Assembly: GCA_031415695.1 (NCBI GenBank)
Contig: JANOSH010000061.1
Coordinates: forward strand, 1-64,000
Origin: JANOSH01 sp031415695
GTDB lineage: Bacteria; Actinomycetota; Acidimicrobiia; Acidimicrobiales; Ilumatobacteraceae
Reading direction: 5' to 3'
DNA length: 64,000 nucleotides
Of this stretch, positions 61,472-64,000 are shown piece after piece. Below the pieces are notes generated by a model. That model had not been told where the DNA came from, ran no database searches, and saw nothing but the letters and a program-made list of their open reading frames with translations. The translations under genes and the position numbers were made by a program. The number at the start of each line of letters is the position of its first letter. Position 1 is the stretch's first letter.

Positions 61472-62461
61472 TTACCTTATTGTGCGATTGGCGGTTCCGC
61501 CTTGCGAGAGAATCAAACAGGTATCCTTGACCTCACTGCCCGCCTTGTCCGCGCCAAAGGGCAGCAGCGATGTCAAGGTTTGCCGAGCCAGGCCAGTCGA
61601 ATCGCTCAGTCGACGCCAAGAGAACAACGGCCAGAACTCGTGGCGAGCGTTCGACAACCAGGCCGGTCCTTGATCACCCACCAACTTCACCCCGACCCCG
61701 AACACAGCCCCATCGACCGGCGACTCAAGATCACCGTTCTCGCCCAGGCTTCGGACACCTCGGAGCAACAAGTCGGCGTAAGAACCGACAGCCGGGCCTA
61801 AGGGGTGCCGACTATTCCCGCCCACCTCCCGAGCGCAGTCCGAGAACTGGTGGCGACACAGCTCAAGCGTTGACTCCAGCGCGCCTGCCCCTTCGACAAA
61901 CCCGTACTCAGCGGCCGTTGCCGACCTCGACGCCGAGCCGGTTCCCCGCGTCCTCAGAGAATCAGGCCGCCAACAGCTGAACGTGACCGGGTTACTTCGG
62001 GTAGCCATACGCCGACCTCTGACCGCCACCAACGGATCCACTGAGATGAATACACCCAACTGGGGGTCTTGGTAGCGGTTGTTGAGGTAGTTGAGGCCGG
62101 TGGTGGTGTCTTTGTGTTGACCGATGTACCCGCGGGTGGTCGCGGTGATCGTGGTGGTGCCTCGGGTGGCTCCGTATGGTGTGTACCACTGCTGGTTCAC
62201 CGCCCCGCCGGCTCCTGCTACGACTGATAGCGCTGACGATCCGCGGACGTCACCGAGCAGATACTCGACGCTGTCGGTGCCGGCACCGATTTTGGTTCTC
62301 ACCGCGACACTCGTTGCGCCGAGCGTGTAAGACCGTTTCACGGTTGTCACACCAGCCGCGCTTTGACGTTCGGCCAAGTTCCCGAGGAACAGACGTGTAC
62401 CTGTTGCGTCCTGGAGCAGGATTCGGTCACCGTCGTCTGAAGGCAACGTCATCACACTCAA
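61472..62461 (-). pseudogene. C-terminal RHS/YD-repeat fragment, decayed
   Basis: The 329-codon frame contains the RHS core end: WYTPYGATRGTTTITATTRGYIGQHKDTTTGLNYLNNRYQDPQLGVFISVDPLV, written here from several adjacent segments. It is followed by a degraded AYGY/NPVTFS region where the frame appears to shift and return. At CWRPDSL the sequence leaves RHS homology at the 28-bp sequence 61948-61975. The last 160 codons have no recognisable domain, so they are probably unrelated sequence rather than a toxin tip. No start codon with a ribosome-binding site precedes the core. Confidence 0.65.
61948..61975. repeat. 28-bp boundary sequence, copy 1
   Basis: A 28-bp sequence, beginning GCGTCCTCAGAGAATCAG and ending GCCGCCAACA, marks the point where RHS homology stops in the fragment 61472-62461. 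The same sequence with 3 mismatches is at 63019-63046 in the same orientation. It probably marks the end of a mobile element or a recombination site. Confidence 0.6.
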
Positions 62462-62502
62462 CCTCGTTCTGCCCCCCGGTCCTCATAACAACACCAGTGG
62501 TC

Positions 62503-62871
62503 TCACACAACCCTGACACGGGGGGCCCACCCGCGCACCGTCGTGAACGGCACATCGAACCGCACCGCCGTCCGACCGATCGACACCATCCCGACCGCGA
62601 CATCAGCAAGCGCTCGACCGACCGTGTCGACCCCGTCCAAACGACCGACAAGCAAGAAACTTGGGAGCAACGCGTGCGACACCCGACACGACGAGCAGCG
62701 TGCCCGAGCGATCCATAACCGGTGATACCGGCCCTCGGCCCGAACCCATCGCTCATACCCCGCCCAGAACACCATCGGCACCGAGCACGCCGAACACGAC
62801 GGCCGCGGAACCGCGACACCATGACCAGCGGCCACGTAACTCTCGACAGACAACGAGCAGGGCCATACCAT
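62503..62871 (-). CDS. DUF6431-type zinc-finger protein of an insertion element
   Basis: The 122-residue protein has two Cys pairs (CSAC and CSSC) with PMVFWAGYERWVRAEGRYHRLW between, and a helix-turn-helix-like C-terminus (IGRTAVRFDVPFTTVRGW). From memory this is the DUF6431 accessory protein of actinobacterial IS elements, normally followed by an integrase gene. No DDE gene follows here, so the element is incomplete. ATG 62871 (MVWPCSL) fits the family start; the frame is open upstream to 62994. It lies between two RHS fragments. Confidence 0.65.
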   Translation of the reverse strand: MVWPCSLSVESYVAAGHGVAVPRPSCSACSVPMVFWAGYERWVRAEGRYHRLWIARARCSSCRVSHALLPSFLLVGRLDGVDTVGRALADVAVGMVSIGRTAVRFDVPFTTVRGWAPRVRVV

Positions 62872-63018
62872 GACCACGGGTGATATCGACACCCTTCCGG
62901 ACCCCTCCCCGACGAGCGCTAACTCGCCGAACCGGGAGGGGTCCAACCAATTTTTAGGACAGCCAACCCTCCCAGCCACCAGACTCGGCCGCAAACATCA
63001 CTGCCGAACAAGGGCCCA

Positions 63019-63046
63019 GCGTCATCAGACAATCAGGCCGCTAACA
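63019..63046. repeat. 28-bp boundary sequence, copy 2
   Basis: Matches 61948-61975 with 3 mismatches. Here it follows VFDAYG, the conserved end of an RHS repeat unit, and the RHS frame meets a stop at once (Cys-stop). The two copies flank the DUF6431 gene, consistent with an inserted element of about 1.1 kb, but the copies interrupt two different RHS positions. Confidence 0.6.
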
Positions 63047-63775
63047 CCCGTACGCATCAAACACCGACCGGGTTTGGGTTGTATGAAAACCGCCGACCTC
63101 CAACGATGTGTGCGTCGACTTGGTGACATCAAGCCTCACCGCCAATTGCGACGCATAATTCGCGGTCGTGACCGGCGTCAACGTTGTATCGGTCCGTTCC
63201 ACCAACCCGCTAGTGGCGTAGTCATATGTTTCGTTCGTGAACGCCCGACCGTTGAACCACCAATCATCAGCCGTTACCGTCCCATCATAATACGTGACCG
63301 AAAACGACTTCGAACCGCCCGCACCATTAGCGTCGCCGTGCATACCCCGATAAAATTGCTGCCTCGTTTTCGTGTACGTCGAATTCGAACCCGGCCCACT
63401 AATCGTCGTAACAGCGGTATAGCCGTGAGGTTCGGACCACGTCTTGTTCGTCGTGAACGGCGAGGTGTCATACCGGTACGCGGCATCACCCTCATAGTTC
63501 TACGCCACGACCGTTGATGGGCCTCCCGCAACCTTGTCGCTCGACGTCACACTGGCCACCAAATAGCGGTTGAACGCACCCCAACCCTGCGACCCGTTAT
63601 TCGTAGTCCACCGCGGGTAACAATCCTGTTGATGCGACTCACTTTGGCTGTTGGGCCAGCCAACAGGTCGAGCATCGCTGTCAAGTCTCGCTCCGGGCGA
63701 ACTTGTGCGGGCGCGATCACATCGCCGTGTTCGTGCGTTCGGCACGGCTTGCGTGACGTTGGCGCTCATGCTCAC
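63041..63775 (-). pseudogene. RHS/YD-repeat fragment with an in-frame stop
   Basis: From 63775 the frame shows the RHS segment DCYPRWTTNN and WGAFNRYLVASVTSSDKV. It is cut by a TAG at 63500-63502 but continues in the same frame with NYEGDAAYRYDTS, KTWSEPHGYTAV, FYRGMHGDANGAGG, and ends SVFDAYGC at 63041. These are typical of the YD-shell of a large RHS protein. The 5' part upstream of CYPRW is missing or unrecognisable. It belongs to the same decayed RHS gene as 61472-62461. Confidence 0.65.
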
Positions 63776-63795
63776 GCCATATCCGAGTCCACAAC

Positions 63796-63999
63796 TCAGT
63801 GAGGATGCCGACGGACTACGCCATCCCGATCAGGGAGATCGATAGTGACAGCGTCCACTCCGTCATCGTCACGCTCCGGAAAGGGCCCCACGAATAGCTC
63901 GGTGCCATCACCGCTCGCTCCGAGGAACCCCGACAGATCGCCAAGACCGGCGACGAACTCAACATCAATGATGACCCCGTCCGGCGAGAGCAGTCCAAC
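63796..63999 (-). CDS. C-terminal end of an unidentified protein (partial)
   Basis: A frame entering from the right edge gives 67 residues ending in TGA at 63796-63798: VGLLSPDGVIIDVEFVAGLGD, SGFLGASGDGTELFVGPFPERDD, and a C-terminal RRHPH. Low-complexity Gly/Asp pattern; no motif recognised. It ends 21 bp upstream of the RHS fragment. It could be the C-terminus of an acidic surface protein, but the evidence is weak. Confidence 0.3.
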   Translation of the reverse strand, partial: VGLLSPDGVIIDVEFVAGLGDLSGFLGASGDGTELFVGPFPERDDDGVDAVTIDLPDRDGVVRRHPH

Positions 64000-64000
64000 A

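Noticed and set aside
61472..61947. RHS toxin tip
   Set aside because: RHS homology ends at the 28-bp boundary sequence, the preceding core shows frame damage and no toxin motif is visible.

Overview
The window looks like chromosome of a high-GC actinobacterium, most plausibly a marine or freshwater Acidimicrobiia of the Ilumatobacter type. This is inference from gene content: many class III CoA-transferases, MaoC hydratases, LLM flavoenzymes, CHRD and CAP secreted proteins with cell-surface repeat domains, GTG/TTG starts, tightly overlapping genes and a WXG100 protein. No rRNA gene, CRISPR array or replication origin was seen. There is one tRNA, tRNA-Thr(CGU), at 24559-24631 on the minus strand.

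Region 1 (1-16 kb) is mostly ordinary chromosome. It opens with a probable transposase tail, followed by an MFS carrier, a thioesterase-like protein, a ketopantoate-reductase-like protein, an N-acyl-D-amino-acid deacylase and a CHRD protein. The replication pair tmk-holB, a MaoC-type dehydratase pair, a large secreted DUF11-type protein, a double-length CoA-transferase and a CAP protein with three C-terminal repeats follow. Region 2 (16-28.9 kb) is a patchwork. It holds an MFS gene, ISL3-like and methionine-synthase remnants, a dimethylformamidase-beta-like protein, a mazEF pair, a TauD dioxygenase, a TetR regulator, a 5'-truncated SGNH hydrolase, an uncharacterised two-gene module beside the tRNA, a collapsed ATPase gene, a PD-(D/E)XK protein, a Panacea-type toxin-antitoxin candidate with an SOS-like box, and an LLM oxidoreductase.

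Region 3 (29-38.9 kb) is the most unusual part. A run of same-strand, often overlapping genes encodes a lipoprotein esterase, an LCAT-like hydrolase, a membrane-anchored CHAT protease, a WXG100 protein with a C-terminal YxxxD signal, a long helical-N-terminus protein, a small partner protein, a second WXG-like protein, and a helical protein ending in a lipase-like domain. It faces an EspG-like chaperone gene across a pair of 30-bp direct repeats. I read it as a type VII (ESX-like) secretion cargo or effector locus combined with a caspase-like protease. No ESX ATPase or channel genes lie in the window, so the secretion machine would have to be elsewhere.

Region 4 (38.9-52.2 kb) has a translationally coupled MFS and phospholipase-D-like pair, an alpha/beta hydrolase, a glycosyltransferase pseudogene that has lost its catalytic core, a nitroreductase-thiolase pair, a two-component system with a DUF4173 membrane protein, and an acyl-CoA synthetase with a small companion. 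Region 5 (52.2-57.2 kb) is an operon of four class III CoA-transferases arranged as two overlapping pairs, each with one subunit carrying and one lacking the catalytic acid. Region 6 (57.2-64 kb) has a DivIVA-like protein with a substrate-binding lipoprotein, a Uma2 nuclease, a DUF4143 ATPase, and RHS/YD-repeat debris broken by a DUF6431 element and bounded by a repeated 28-bp sequence.
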